In this document: positions 45,588 to 59,400 of the stretch, piece after piece
Position numbering within the stretch: the first letter of the stretch is position 1
Layout: the number at the start of each line of letters is the position of its first letter
Assembly: GCA_027943335.1 (NCBI GenBank)
Contig: BSBK01008855.1
Location: 243,501 to 307,500, forward strand
Length of the DNA: 64,000 nucleotides
Reading direction: 5' to 3'
From: Chamaecyparis obtusa
Taxonomy: Eukaryota > Streptophyta > Pinopsida > Cupressales > Cupressaceae
The notes under the pieces: model-generated
Database searches by the model: none
The model's input: only the letters and a program-made list of their open reading frames with translations
Told to the model about the DNA's origin: nothing
Position numbers and translations under genes: made by a program

Positions 45588-48500
45588 ATGGTGAATTTCA
45601 GAAAAGAAAGCCCTACGTTTGATGGAGTAAATTTTGACAGCTGGAAAAAAAAGATGAAGACACACCTACTGTGTTTAGGACCAGGTTATTGGTTGATTAC
45701 AAAGAATGATAAGACTATTATTGAAGATGACAATCTTGAAACATGTACTGGTGATGAGAGAGATCTATTCATGTGTAACATACTTGCAAGAGAAGCACTT
45801 TTGACAGCCCTTCCAGAGAATGAGTATAGTTAGGTAAAATGTTTGAAAAAATATTATGAAATTTTGAAAGCTTTACACTCTACTTTTGAAGGTGATGAAC
45901 ATGCAAAAAGACTTAGATTACATAATTGGATATGTGCATTTGAATATATAAGAATGATGGAAGATGAATCTATTAGAAGCTATATTGGTAGAATGTCAGA
46001 AATTGTTACAAGCATAAAATCTTATGGAGGAACAAAGATAGAGAATGAAGTGATATGAAAAATTATGAGAACATTGAATCCTATATTTAAGCAGACAACA
46101 TAGATGATTGAACAAGTTATACCATGTACTACAAAATTTACAAGAGAAACTCTTCTTGGAAGATTGGAAGCAACAAAGATGAACCTGAGGTTATCAGGAG
46201 ACTTTCCTAGAATGGAGACAACATTTAGTGCTCTTAGTGTTCACCCTACTTTGTCAAGAAGTATCAGTGTGAGCGGAGATTATGCTGGCAGTAGAAGATC
46301 TAGAAATGAAGAAGATAAGAAGATTGAAGAAGGTATTGCCTTGCTTGTGAAGAGAGAACCAAACGGTAAGAAATTTTTTAAATGTTGGACTTGTCAAGAA
46401 TATGGTCATTTTGCATCTAAGTGCCCTAAGAGAGTTAAAAAGTATAGAAACAATTTCAAACCTAGAATATCTAAGGAATGTTATTATGCTAATGATGAAG
46501 ATCTTGAAACTAGTGTAGAAAGAACTCTAAGTGAAAGTGATACTGAGAATAATGATGACATAGGATTTGTAGCAATTAAAGAAGAGAATCCTAAAAATGA
46601 TGTTAAGAAAGAAAAAGCTTTAGTTTCTCAAGTTAAAAAGAAAGTTGATTGGATTATAAATAGTGGTTTTTCACATTATATGATTGGAGACATGAAAAAG
46701 TTCATAAAGTTTAACGATTATGATGGAGGAGTTGTTAGAGATGGAAACAATGCACCTTGCTTGATTAAAGGTATAGGATCTATTACTCTTGATGGAAAGA
46801 CTAATATTGATGATGTTTATTTTGTAGTTGGATTGAAACATAATATTTTAAGTGTTGTATAGTTAGTTGATAAGGGATATCAAGTTTGGTTTATTGAGAA
46901 AACTTGTGTGATAAAGGATAAAGATGGAAATCTGATTGGAACTGGATCTAGAACCAGAGGTAATGTATTTCAGTTGAATCCTACTGAGATGACATGTTTG
47001 ATTACTAAAATTGATGACAGTTGGTTATGGCATAGAAGGTTTTGTCATATAAACTTTGACAACATTGTGAAAGTAAGTACTACACTTGCAGTAAGAGATT
47101 TGCCTAAAATTATGAAGTCTACTAACATGATTTGCAAAGAATGTGTGATGGGTAAACTGAAGAGATGTTCTTTTCCCAGTAAGAAGTTTACATCTGCAGA
47201 AAAGTTGGAGATTGTTCATACAGATTTGAGCAGTCCTACCAGGACTAGAGGATTCTATGGAGAAAGGTATTTTATGATTCTTGTTGATGATTTTACAAGA
47301 ATGATGTGGATTGCATTTCTTAAACAAAAGTATGAAGCATTTGATAAGTTTAAGATCATTAAGAATAAAGTTGAGAATGAATCTGGAATGAAGATTAAAT
47401 TTTTGAGATCTGATAGAGGTGGAGAATTTACTTCTAGAGATTTTAACACCTTTTGTGAAGAAAATGGCATTAAGAGATAGTTTTCAGCCCCTAGGACACC
47501 TAATCAAAATGGTATTGCAGAAAGAAGAAACATATTAGTAACTGAAGCAGCAAGAGCTATGTTATTTGAGAATGATTTGGCGAAGATATTATGGAGAGAA
47601 GCAGTGAACACAACAATATATACAATGAACAGAGTACAAATCAGAGAAGACATAGACAAGACACCCTATAAATTATGGTTTGGACATGCACCCTCAATTA
47701 AGTATTTTAGAATTTTTGGAAGAAAATGTTATATAAAGAGAGATGATGATATTGGAAAGTTTGATCCTAGAAGTGATGAAGGTATATTTCTTGGATATTA
47801 TTTGAAAAGCAAAGTTTATAGATGTTACAACAAAAGAACTAAGACTATTGTTGAGAGCACAAATGTTAAAGTTGATGAAAAGTTCAAAATTTAGGAAAAA
47901 ATGGTTGATTATGAATTAGATGAAGAAGCTCATCCTAAACCTAACACTAGAACTACTAAATTATTTTATGAGACTGAAAGTGATTTGTTGAATGAAAGCC
48001 ACAGTGAAGTCATTGAAGAACCTACACCTGAAGTGAGATCTGAGATAGTGACACCTAACAAGAATTTATCAAGAAATCATCCTATTGAGAAAATTATTGG
48101 AAGCATTAAAAGAGGAGTTCTAACTTGGATTAAGGTACAAGAAAAGTTATGTTTGATTTCTCAAATTGAACCTAAAACTTCTAATGAAGCTTGTGAAGAT
48201 GAAAGTTGGACTAATGCTATGAAAGAAGAACTAGATCAGATTGAAAAGAACAAGATATGGGAATTGGTCCCTAGACCTAAAGATAAGAATGTTATTGGAA
48301 CTAAATGGGTATTCAGAAATAAGATGAATGAACAATGAGAAGTAGTAAGAAAAAAAGCAAGATTGGTATGTAAGGGATACTCACAACAAGAAGAAATTGA
48401 CTATGAAGAAACCTTTGCTCCTGTAGCAAGAATTGAAGCAGTAAGAATTTTTTTGGCTTATGCAGCTTACAAGAAATTCAAAGTATATCAGATGGATGTG

Positions 48501-49703
48501 AAGTCAACATTTCTGAATGGAGAATTGGAAAAAGAAGTCTACATTGAGCAGCCTGAAGGTTTTCCTTTGACTCAAGAAGGAGACATGGTATGTAAACTGA
48601 AGAAAGCCTTATATGGACTAAAGCAAGCACCTAGAACTTGGTATGCAAGATTGGACAAGTATTTGTTAAAGTTGGGATTTAAAAAAGGAACAACTGATAG
48701 CAATCTGTACCCAAAAGAAATTGAAAATAGTTTTCTAGTTATAGTTATTTTTGTTGATGACATTATTTTTGGAGGAGAAGATGAAGCTAGTGACAAATTT
48801 GCTAATGAAATGAAGACTAAGTTTGAAATGAGTATGATTGGTGAAATGAAATACTTTTTGGGATTACAGATAACACAGAACAATGATGGTATCTTTGTAA
48901 GTGAGACAAAGTACCTGAATGACTTGTTGAAAAGATTTGGAATGGAGAACTGTAAACCAGTTGGAAAACCTATGGTAACTGGACATAAATTATCTAGCAC
49001 AGATGAAACACCGACAGTTGAATAGAAGAAATATAGATCTATGATTGGAGGATTGCAGTACTTGACTCATACAAGACCTAATATAGCACATTCAGTTGGA
49101 ATTATAGCAAGATTTCAAGCTGAACCTAGAGAATCACATTATGCAATGGTAAAGAGGATACTGAGATATTTAAGAGGCACAATGAACTATGGATTGTTGT
49201 ATGAAAAATCTGATGATTTTACCCTATGTGAATATACAGATGCTGATTGGGGAGGTAGTATTGATGATAAGAAGAGCACCAGTGGTGGAGAATTTTTCTT
49301 TGGAGGAATATTGGTTTCTTGGCTAAGCAAGAAGCAGAATTGTATCTCACAGAGCACAACATATGCAAAATATGTAGCAGCAGCAAAAAATTGTAACCAG
49401 ATAATTTGGATGCAGCAAATGTTGAAGGATATTGGAATAAAGTTTGTTGAACCTGTTGTCATACATTGTGACAACACCAGCATAGTTAGTATGTTTAAGA
49501 ACCCTATATTACATTCTAAGACAAAACATATAGAGATTAAGTATCATGTTGTAAGAGAGAAAGTTGCTGAGAAAGAAGTTAGACTTGAGTACATAAGTAC
49601 AAAGGAGTAGGTAGCAGATATATTTACAAAGCCATTGCCTAAGGATACATTTGAGTATCTAAGAGGTATGCTTGGGGTTATGCGCCAACCTACTTTTGAG
49701 TAG
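45588..49703 (+). pseudogene. COP-D gag-pol polyprotein
   Basis: About 1,370 codons in a single frame from the ATG at 45588 to the TAG at 49701, with no frameshift. It is interrupted by about nine stops, seven of them TAG (45834, 46101, 46859, 47478, 47892, 49023, 49608) plus TGA at 46056 and 48336. The knuckle CWTCQEYGHFASKC is complete here. The protease reads INSGFSHYMIGD, so the catalytic Asp is Asn. GAG-pre-integrase WLWHRRFCHINFDN, integrase VHTDL...LVDDF...DRGGEF...[19 protein letters not shown] and RNase H YTDADWGG and HCDNTS are all present. The start was chosen as the first Met shared with COP-A. Confidence 0.96.
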
Positions 49704-50080
49704 TGATGTAGTTGCTTGCATCCATCCATTGGTATATAAGCCTTACTTTTCTTCTGGACCAGATGATGGTACTTCCTCTATGGGGGAGTATGTGTATTTG
49801 AGCTAAGTCATGAGGACTCTAGTGAATGCATTTTCTGAATAGTGTCTTTTGACATTGGAGTTGTTGTTGACATAATGATGAGATTTTTGTCATTGATGTC
49901 AATGGGGGAGAAGTGTACATGAAAAAACTATTTGTACTATCTAAACAGGAAAATGAAGCAAGATTTGATTGATGAAGAGGACTTGAAATATTTTCTTGAA
50001 GCAATAGTGTTGTAGTATTTGATTTTTGGAACATTGGATGTTTTTTCATCTATGTTTCCCTCAATGCCAATGGGGGAGAT
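49704..50080 (+). other. COP-D 3' untranslated region with three purine tracts
   Basis: Non-coding. It has TATGGGGGAG (about 49779), AATGGGGGAGAAG (about 49902) and the true PPT AATGGGGGAGAT (50069-50080), the same arrangement as COP-A. Confidence 0.8.
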
Positions 50081-50606
50081 TGTTAGGAATGAATGCTAAA
50101 TGTTTGGCAGTCATTCTGTAGCAGTTGTTGTTGCATTCATGACTATGATTGTCATTGATGTCAACACAGTGATTTACCAGAGACTTGCAGAGAAGAAGAC
50201 AATGTTTGGATTATCGCACGTGGGATATTGTAGTTGGAGCTATGCAATGTTGAGGATATACTCTTTGATATGTTATATGTTTATGGTTAAGAGTGCAAAC
50301 AATAATCCATCTATTCATGAAAGTTATGAGCATTTTGGTGGAAGCAGTATTCAGGCAGTGTTCCTGAGTAGCGGTTTGTGGAAATCAGATGATATCTCCT
50401 AACCGGGATGGAATCTAGTTTTGCACAGTTGAAGGGAAGTTGAAGACACAATGTTAGTGATGTGGATGATAGTGCAAACTTTGAGGTCACACGAGTGAAG
50501 AATTATTGTAGTTGGAAGCTGACAGTTTTATGTAATTTTGATGTAACGTGTGGAAACTTTTATTTTGTAATTGTATGCCGACTCATTTGTAATTAATTGA
50601 GTGTGG

Positions 50607-50614
50607 TATATAGG
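50607..50614 (+). promoter_or_regulatory. TATA-like box, COP-D 3' LTR
   Basis: TATATAGG, at the position of 44877-44884. Confidence 0.5.
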
Positions 50615-51216
50615 AAGGAATATTTTTCCTTGTTGGAATATGGTTGGATGTGTTGATGGATGCATGAAGTGAAGAAAAGAGCTAATGCAGTTGTGAAAGT
50701 GAATTTGTGAAGGAAGACATGCGAAGTATAGAGATCTAAAATTGAGATCTGGTGTAACAGTAAGTGTGGTTTTGCACAGTCAGAGAAGAGGTAACATATT
50801 GTTGAGATTAGTAATGATTTGATATTATTCTTTTGAATAATCTAGAGATCAGTTGGACAGTGTGTTCAGTGATCTTGCCATTGAAGCTGTTTGGGCAGTG
50901 GGTCCTTCTGTCTTCCATAACTCTTAACATGGTTAGAATCTTTTAATAGGGATTCAAAATCTCCTAACAAAGATTCATATGTACTGAATGCATTTCATAA
51001 GACTCCTAATAGAGTCCATCCTTTCACAAGGAATATTTATATTAGTGCATCTTTTGTGGGCATCATTCCCGCCGAGATTTACTCTTTGATCAAAAGGTTC
51101 CCTAGTCAACATATCTTGTGTCATTGTGTTATTGCATATGAATATCTTTCTATGGTTGGTAATTATATTTCTTAAATGGTTTAATGCTGTTGAAGTTGAT
51201 AAAAGTTATAATTATC

Positions 51217-51250
51217 AGATAACTGATTCCCCCCCCCCTCTCAGTTATCT
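51217..51250 (+). other. LTR-end hairpin, COP-D 3' LTR
   Basis: AGATAACTGA and TCAGTTATCT form a perfect 10 bp stem around a loop with a run of C. Confidence 0.7.
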
Positions 51251-51277
51251 TGGTGGACTTTACTTTCTAACATACTA

Positions 51278-51990
51278 TTTTTAGTAGGTTACTCATTTGA
51301 GCATGGATTATTCCAATTTGTTCCATGGTGGTTCATTTTGGATATATAAGCATATCAGTAAATTTTTGGGGCAAGATCAAGTCTAGTTTTGAAGATAATA
51401 AATTTACTATTTTGGTAGGGTGGTACAAAAACTTTAAACTCGGTTTTGAAGGCCTTAGAGGCATTGAAAGGGGTCACAATTTTCTAAAGTATAAATTTTC
51501 CTCTCCAAGGCTATAGAGTGCTTCAGGGGGTTTTCAAATTGAGGTTATAATGGTCAATCAACTCAATGGTTCACAAGTTATGGCTACCAGAAAATAAGCC
51601 ATCGGGACTCAAGTTTCAATACAAAAGGTGGAGAGAAAGTAATCACTTAAGGAGGGAAATTGAACCATTGGGTTCCAAATTGAGAAAATTTCACTTTCTA
51701 AAATATTCTAAGGTGGTTAATTGTGTTACTTATATATCGATGAAGGGGGGATTTTGGGGCTCAGTTCCAAAAGTGTAGATTGTGGCTCTGTCTTGTAGAT
51801 TATTGTAATGAAAATGCCCATGTGGCCATAGAATGTATTTTTTTAATCTGAGTATTTTAATTTCATTTCATTGAAGATAATAGAAAAAACTATTTTTTTC
51901 TTACCATTTTCCTGATCTTGCAATTTTCTATTTATTTCCTCCTATTTTGTGTGTGTTGGGTTGAATAAGGGGAGTACCATTCATCAAGAG
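51278..51990 (+). other. LTR-like non-coding stretch, probable GY2 continuation
   Basis: Directly continues the sequence left of COP-D. Two short open frames (51325-51516 and 51566-51778) have no recognisable motif. The style (direct continuation after a chromodomain, no domain) fits an LTR, but there is no second copy in the window to prove it. Confidence 0.35.
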
Positions 51991-54900
51991 GCAACCTAAT
52001 GAATTAGGTGTCAACTATTTAGTTTGAGATGGTTTAGGAAATCTTACAAGAGTAGCATCATGAATTTAAATTCAATTTTAATAATGAAGTAGAGACACAT
52101 TGCTTCTTTTCATTTATGTATGTAAGATTTATGAGCCTTGTAAATTTTAAAGGAGCTCATTGTGAACTCTCGATACCCCAAAACCACTTGCAAAAAGAAT
52201 TTAATCTTCCACAAGAGAGGATGACATTAATAGATTACTTGATTATGATTGCAAAATTAGATTTGACTGAATATAAAATATACATAGAACACCTTGCTTA
52301 CAAATACAAGGCCAAGAGGTAAAATTAGAAAAGATTTTGAACAATATCTTAAACCTATATAATAAGACAATTACCATGATAATTATTAAATGACCTAGGT
52401 CAAGAATTATAAGCCATCATAAGATGAAATGACAACTAAGACTTACAAAAAGATTTGATAGAACCTAAGTAAACTTAACATGTGAATAAGACAAATTGGA
52501 AATAAGAACGATTATGTTGATACCTTCCATTATAATAAATCATTTAATTAAAATCTATATGATCACCATTAAGTATTACTAAGTTTACATTTTATTTATA
52601 AATGTTGGTGCCGCATGCTTTTCACCTAGTTTGACCCAGTCTAGTCAAAATAATTAAATTAAAAGATATATTTAAACTAGAAGAAAATTATTTTACACAG
52701 TAATTTAAGACTCCATTTAACAAAATGTAATAGATTTTTTAGGCTCAAATTATTTTCCATTTAGGAGATATTAAATTTACATTATTCTTCATAAATTGAT
52801 ATAGAAGCATTTAAAATAATTTATTATATACTTGTACATAATAAATTTATAGGGTTTTATAAGGTTACATGATGCCATGCGATTAATTATCAAGCAAAAA
52901 TATGTTTAAAGCATAAATATATGGAATTGAATCCTCTTTCCATAAGTGAAGCTTATGAAATTCTTGATTTGTAGTCAAGGAAAGATTTAAACCATCATAG
53001 AGGATTTGAAACATTAGATTGTATAGGATGGTTTCGTAAGCATTTATATAGTTCTCAAAACTTTTGAAGAGATAAGTTTTCCTTAAATTGGTAAATTGAC
53101 AACTTCACTAATTTTGTGATATGTAATGTTGATGCTAAAAAAACATACACAATCAAATCCAAAAATTAATTTGAATTAATCTTGTGGAAGCCAAAGTTAA
53201 CAAGTGTTTGAAACTTTAAAAAAAAACTAACATATTTGTTTTATTAGAATATTAAGGGTTTTCCAACTTTTAGAAGTGTGAAAGACATGTTTTTTTAAAC
53301 ACACAAAATGGAAAACATGTCGTATCAATATTTTAAGGGTTACAAACCCTTATTCTACGTGACCCAATTACATATGCCTAAATGGAAGCTCTAAAATTGT
53401 TTATGGTCATCTAATATCAAATAATAATAGAAGAAAAATTCTTTAAAGATGTTAAGGTCATAGCTACTCTAATACATGCATGTATGAAAAATGTGGAAGA
53501 ATTAAGTAGGTGGGTCATGATTATAAGATATCTGTAGAATTTAATTTGTTGACACTGGACATTAGAAACGATAAAGTGATTACAAAAACTACACCATTGA
53601 CCTAAATTATATTCTATTTTTCATTAAGTTCTCCACCCACACCCATGATAAAATGAGAGATTTGGAGTCACATATGAAATTCTATCATAAAATAATAGAA
53701 GAGAACATCTACCAAATATTATTGATAGAGATAATGATAATATCGACATTGATGCTAAATATGAGAAGAAAGTGCATAACAACATATTGGTATAATTAAT
53801 TATTCACCTAATTGTACAATGTATGAACACTTATGGGTTTGCACATTTAGTTGCACATGGTGTAGGAGAAATTCCACTATAGGTGGCGATAGTTGTTATC
53901 AAATTAAACTTTATCTCTTGTCTCCATCTTTAGTGCACTTATCACTTTATTATCCTCTACATTGTTGTACACACATCATTGCACAATGAAGGATGATCCC
54001 CTTTTGATGGACATGTGATTCCACCTTGCATGGGTGATTAGTTATCTCTTGGTTATGATGTTTTCCTTTTTCCTTGCCTATGTAAGAGTACACGTTACAT
54101 TGTACTCATCTCTTGTATGAATTTAGTTAACTTAGTTATTGCATAATTAATGAGAATACAATTTGTACTTGTCCATTTTGTCTCTTTTTTTTTGTACTAG
54201 TCATTGGCCTCTATATCTTGGGTTGTTTCTATTAGAAAATTCTTACACAACACAATCATCTAGTATAATGCATTGATTGCAATTTTTTATATAAAATAGA
54301 TTTGTTGAAAGGCTTTAGAAACTATAAAATAAATGCATAAATGGTGAGACTAATGTCAATATCCATGACCCTATCTATTGTCCTTGCATCTATGTGGCTA
54401 GAACAAGTTATAGACCTCATTGAAACAAAATGAAATGGATATTTTTCTTAGATATTATAGTTTAGAAATACTTTAGTAAATTTTCAAGAAAATGTAAATG
54501 TCAAGTATAAGGGAAAATTCTTCAACCCTTGCTAATATCCTCCTGACCTATCAAAATAAAACCCAACATGGTCATCCTCTCTGCTATTTTTTTGATGGGC
54601 ATATGGTTTCTAGTCGACGTGCTGGATTATAATGGTTTCTCCTGTGTATTTTCTGAGACAGAGGATCCTTCTATATGGGATAGGCCATATCTTGCTTAAC
54701 TAATTATGTACTAGTTACGAAAGGAGGTTTTCTTTCTGCTTCTTTCCTCTTGGAGCCTTTCTGAAGTAGCTTTTTAATAAAAAACAATGGCTCTATCCAT
54801 TTTTATCAAAAATAAAATAAAATTGGAGCATCAATCAAAATATAATAAAATGTGGGATTATGTTTCAATAAAGAAGTGAGAGACACCATTCTGGTAGGGA

Positions 54901-55206
54901 TTTTGGAAATATTTATATTTATATTTTAAAAGGAAAATAGGGCTGATTCAAACTTTTTTATATATCTGTAATATTTCTTATGTTTATTTGATTAATCTTT
55001 GAGTCTCTTTTAACTATTATGTATATGTATCTCTTTATAATTAACAAGGTTTTTCTTAAGGAGGGTAATTGAAAGAATAATGAGCCTTAAGATTGTTTCT
55101 ATATTTTAAAAATTTCTGTCTTTTTTTCATAATTGTGTGTCTCTTCTACATTTTGGTTAAATTACACACTAGATAATTAAAAAATCCCATTGTATGAGGA
55201 AGTTGT
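51991..55206. other. AT-rich interval without supported genes
   Basis: About 3.2 kb. The longest frame of note (52116-52322, 68 codons) has no known motif. Near 54780 the text CTTTTTAATAAAAAACAATGG followed by A-rich sequence resembles the 3' tail of plant LINEs. No ORF2 or duplication supports this. Nothing else was identified. Confidence 0.5.
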
Positions 55207-55735
55207 TATTAGGAATGAATGCAAAGTATTTTGGCAGTCATTCTGTAGTAGTTGTTGTTGCATTCATGACTTGGATTGTCATTGATGTCAACATAGTGGT
55301 ATTCTAGATATCAGTAGGAAAGGAGGTATAGTTTTGTTTTGCGCACATGTTGTATTGCAAATTGGATTTTGCATAGTTGATGGTATGTTCTTTTGTGTGT
55401 TATTAACCTATGGTTAACAACGCAAAAAGAAATTCATTCATTCATGAGAGTTATGAGCATTTTGGTGAAAGTAGTGTTTAGACAATGTTTCTATGTAGCG
55501 ATTTTCAGAAATCGGAGGATATCTCTTAGCTGGCATGGAATCTAATTTTGCACAGTTAAAGGGATGTTGGAGACTCATTAATGATTATGTGGTTCATAGC
55601 ACAAACTTCGAGGATATGTTTGGAAAAAGTTACAGTATCTGGAAGCCGACAGTTTTATGTGAATTTTGTGTGTAGTGTGTAGAAATTATTATTTTGTAAT
55701 TGAGGACTGACTCACTTGTAATTATTTGAGTTTGG

Positions 55736-55743
55736 TATATAAG
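55736..55743 (+). promoter_or_regulatory. TATA box, COP-E 5' LTR
   Basis: TATATAAG, identical at 63773-63780 in the 3' LTR. Confidence 0.6.
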
Positions 55744-56361
55744 AAGGAATGTTTTCCTTGTTGTAATAAGAATTGAGAAAAAGAGAATTGTAAAAAAAAA
55801 GAGAATTGAGTAGAGAGGATTGAATTGTGAAAGTTGAGATGCGAATATATGCATGAAGTGAAGAAAAGAGCTAATTCAGTGATGAAGGAAGACTTGTGAG
55901 TACAGAGATCTGGAATTGTGATCTTGTGTAGTAGAGAGTGTGGTTTTGGCATAGTATGAAGGAGGTAATATATTTCATATTATTTTGTTGAATAATTCTA
56001 AGATCTTTTGGACAGTGGGTTCAGAGATCTTGCCTTGAAGTTGTTTGGGTAGTGGGTCCTTCTATCTTCCATAAACTCTTAACCGGGTTAGAATCTTTTA
56101 ACAGGGATTCAAAATCTCCTAACAGGGATTTATATGTACTGAATGTATTTCATAAGACTCCTAACAGGGTCCATCCTCTAACAAGGAACTTTCATTTTAG
56201 TGCATCATTTTGTGGGCATCATTCCCACTGGGGTTTACTCTTTTCAAGAGGTTCCCTAGTCAACATATCTTGTGTTATTGTGCAATTGTGTATGGTTATC
56301 TTTCTATGGTTGATTACTACATTGATTATATTGTTTAAAGTAGTTGAATGGTTAAATTATC

Positions 56362-56395
56362 AGATAACTGATTCACCCCCCCCTCTCAGTTATCT
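56362..56395 (+). other. LTR-end hairpin, COP-E 5' LTR
   Basis: AGATAACTGA and TCAGTTATCT form a perfect 10 bp stem around a C-rich loop. Confidence 0.7.
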
Positions 56396-56419
56396 TGGGG
56401 ATCTTTACTTTCTAACAAT

Positions 56420-56431
56420 TGGTATCAGAGC
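56420..56431 (+). other. COP-E primer binding site
   Basis: TGGTATCAGAGC, 2 nt after the LTR. Confidence 0.92.
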
Positions 56432-56473
56432 AATAGGTCCTTGAAAGAAAAGTTTAACAACTTAAGAAGATCC

Positions 56474-59400
56474 ATGGAAAATTTTAGGAAAGAAAGCCCT
56501 AAGTTTGATGGAGTAAATTTTGACAGCTAGAAGGAAAAGATGAAGAGACATTTATTGTGTTTAGGACCAAGTTATTGGTTGATTACAAAGAATGAGAAGA
56601 CTATCATTAAGGAAGACAATCTAGAGGTAGGAACTAAAGATGAGCTAGATCTATTCATGTGTAACATACTTGCAAGAGAAGCACTTTTGTCAGCACTACC
56701 AGAGAATGAATACAGTCAGGTAAGATGTTTGAAAACATCTCATGCAATTTGGAAAGCTTTACATTCTACTTTTGAAGGTGATGAACATGCAAAGAAGGCT
56801 AGATTACATAATTGGATTTGTGCATTTGAAGATATCAGAATGATGGAAGATGAATCTATTAGAAGCTATATTGGTAGGATGTCTGAGATTGTAACAGGAA
56901 AAAAGTCTTGTGGAGGTGATAAGACAGAGAATGAAGTGATATGGAAAATTCTGAGAACTTTGACACCAGTATTCAAGTAGACAACATAGATGATTGAACA
57001 AGTGATACCTTGTACACCAAACTTTTCAAGAGAGACTCTTCTTGGAAGATTAGAAACATCAGAGATGAATTTGAGATTATCAAGAGAGCTACCTAGAATG
57101 GAGATAGCATTCAGTACTCTTAACATTAGACCTACATTATCAAGAAGTACTAGTGCGAATGGAGATTATGCCAGCAGTAGCAGATCTAAATTTGAGGAAG
57201 ATAAGAAGATCGAAGAAGGTATTGCATTACTTGTAAAAAGAGAACTAAAAGGTAAGAAAATCTTTAAATGTTGGACTTGTCAAGAATATAGTCATTTTGC
57301 ATCTAAATTTCCTAAAAGAGTTAAGAAGTATAGAAACAACTTTAAATGTAGGAGATCTAAAAAATGTTATTATGCAAATGATGAAGATCTTGAAGCAGGA
57401 ATTGAAAGACATTTAAGTGATAGTGATAATGATAAATTTGAGGAAATAGGATTTGTAGCAATTAAAGAAGAAAGTTCTAAATTTGATGAAAGGGAAGAAA
57501 AAGCATTAGTTTCTCAAGTTGAAAAGAAATCTGATTGGATTATAGACAGTGGTTGTTCACATCATATGACTGGAGATAAAAGAAAGTTTGTTAAGTTAGA
57601 CAATTATGATGGAGGAATTGTTAGAGTTGGTAATAATGCACCTTGTTTGATTAAGGGTAGAGGATCTATTAATCTTGATGGAAAGACTAACACTGATGAT
57701 GTTTACTTTGTTGATGGATTGAGACATAATCTACTAAGCGTTGGACAATTGGTTGATAAGGGTTATCAAGTTTGGTTTGCTGAGAAAACTTGTGTGATAA
57801 AATATAAAGATGGAAATCTAATTGGAAAAGGATCCAGAACCAGAGGTAATGTATTTTAGTTGAATCATACTGAGATGACATGTTTGTTAACTAAGATTGA
57901 TAACAGTTGGTTATGGCATAAAAGGATTTGTCATATAAAGTTTGATAATATTGTCAAAGTGAGTACTACACTTGCGGTAAGAGATTTACCTAGAATTATG
58001 AAACCTACTAACATGATTTGCAAAGAATGTATAATGGCAAAGTAGAAAAGGAGTTCATTTCCCAGCAAGAAGTTCACATCGACAGAGAAGCTAGAGATTG
58101 TTCATACAGACTTGAGTGGTCCTACTAGGACTAGAGGATTCTATGGAGAAAGGTATTTTATGATTCTTGTTGATGATTTTACAAGAATGATGTGGATTGC
58201 ATTTTTGAAAGAAAAATCTAAAGCATTTGATAAATTTAAGATCATGGAAAGAAAAATTGAGAATGAATCTGGAATGAAGATTAAGTGTCTAAGATTTGAT
58301 AGAGGTGGTGAATTTACATCTAGAGAGTTTAATACTTTTTGTGAGATGAATGGTATTAAGAGACAAATTTCAGCCCATAGAACACCAGAATAAAATGGTA
58401 TTGTAGAAAGAAGGAATAGGTCAATAACTGAAGCAGCAAGAGCTATGTTGTTTGAGAATGATTTGGCTAAGACCTTTTGGAGAGAAGCAGTGAACAAAAT
58501 AGTATACACTATGAACAGAGTACAAATCAGAGTAGATACAAACAAGAAACCTTATGAATTATGGTTTGGACATGCACCCTCAGTTAAGTATTTTAGAATT
58601 TTTGGAAGCAAATGTTATATTAAGAGAGATGATGATATAGGAAAGTTTGATCCTAGAAGTGATGAAGGAATATTTCTTGAGTATTCTTTGAAAAGAAAAG
58701 CATACAGATGTTATAACAAAAGAACTAAGACTATTGTTGAAAGTGAAAATGTCAAAGTTGATGATAAGTTTAAAATTCAGGAAAGAATGCTTGATTATGA
58801 ATCTAATGGAGAAGCACAACCTCAGCCTAACATTGAAAATATAGAATTATTTTTTGAAATTAATAGTGATTTGCTCAATGAAAGTCATACTGAAGAAAAC
58901 AGAGAAGAAAGCAAAGAAGAATCTACAGTTGGAACAAGATCAGTAACTATGACACCTAACAGGTATATTTCAAGACATCACCCTATTGAGCAAGTTATTG
59001 GAAGTTTAGACAGAGGAGTTTTGACTCGAAATAAGGTACATTTATGTTTGATTTCTCAAATTGAACCTAAGACTACTAATGAAGCTTGTGAAGATGAACA
59101 TTGGATTAATGCTATGAAAGAAGAACTAGAGAAGATTAAAAAAAACAAGACATGGGAATTGGTCCCTAGACCTAAAGACAAGAATGTGATTGGAACAAAA
59201 TGGGTATTCAGAAACAAGATGAATGAACAAGGAGAAGTGATAAGAAACAAAGCAAGATTGGTATGTAAAGGATATTCACAACAAGAAGGAATTGACTATG
59301 AAGAAAATTTTGCACCTGTGGCTAGACTTGAAGTAGTGAGAATGTTTCTAGCATATGTAGCTTACAAGAAATTCAAAGTGTATCAGATGGATGTGAAGTT

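Larger units (their letters stand above)
44323..51272 (+). mobile_element. COP-D, Ty1/copia element, full length
   Basis: Perfect duplications TACTA (44318-44322 and 51273-51277), LTRs TGTTAGGAATG...CTTTCTAACA, intact PBS and PPT, and one gag-pol frame. It is the only copy of the family in this window that is complete and uninterrupted. The LTRs differ at several percent of sites by eye. Confidence 0.97.
50081..51272 (+). repeat. COP-D 3' LTR
   Basis: 1,192 bp copy of 44323-45531, followed by the TACTA duplication. Confidence 0.95.
55207..56417 (+). repeat. COP-E 5' LTR
   Basis: 1,211 bp. It starts TATTAGGAATG (TG changed to TA) and ends CTTTCTAACA. It has diverged most from COP-A and COP-D in U3. 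Confidence 0.92.

Noticed and set aside
53861..54565. Possible solo LTR starting TGTAGGAGAAATTCC, with ACATGG near both ends
   Set aside because: The duplication would be 6 bp and the end is poorly defined; the match could easily be chance over 700 bp.
54760..54840. LINE-like 3' tail (CTTTTTAATAAAAAACAATGG and A-rich DNA)
   Set aside because: No ORF, no endonuclease or RT text and no target duplication found.
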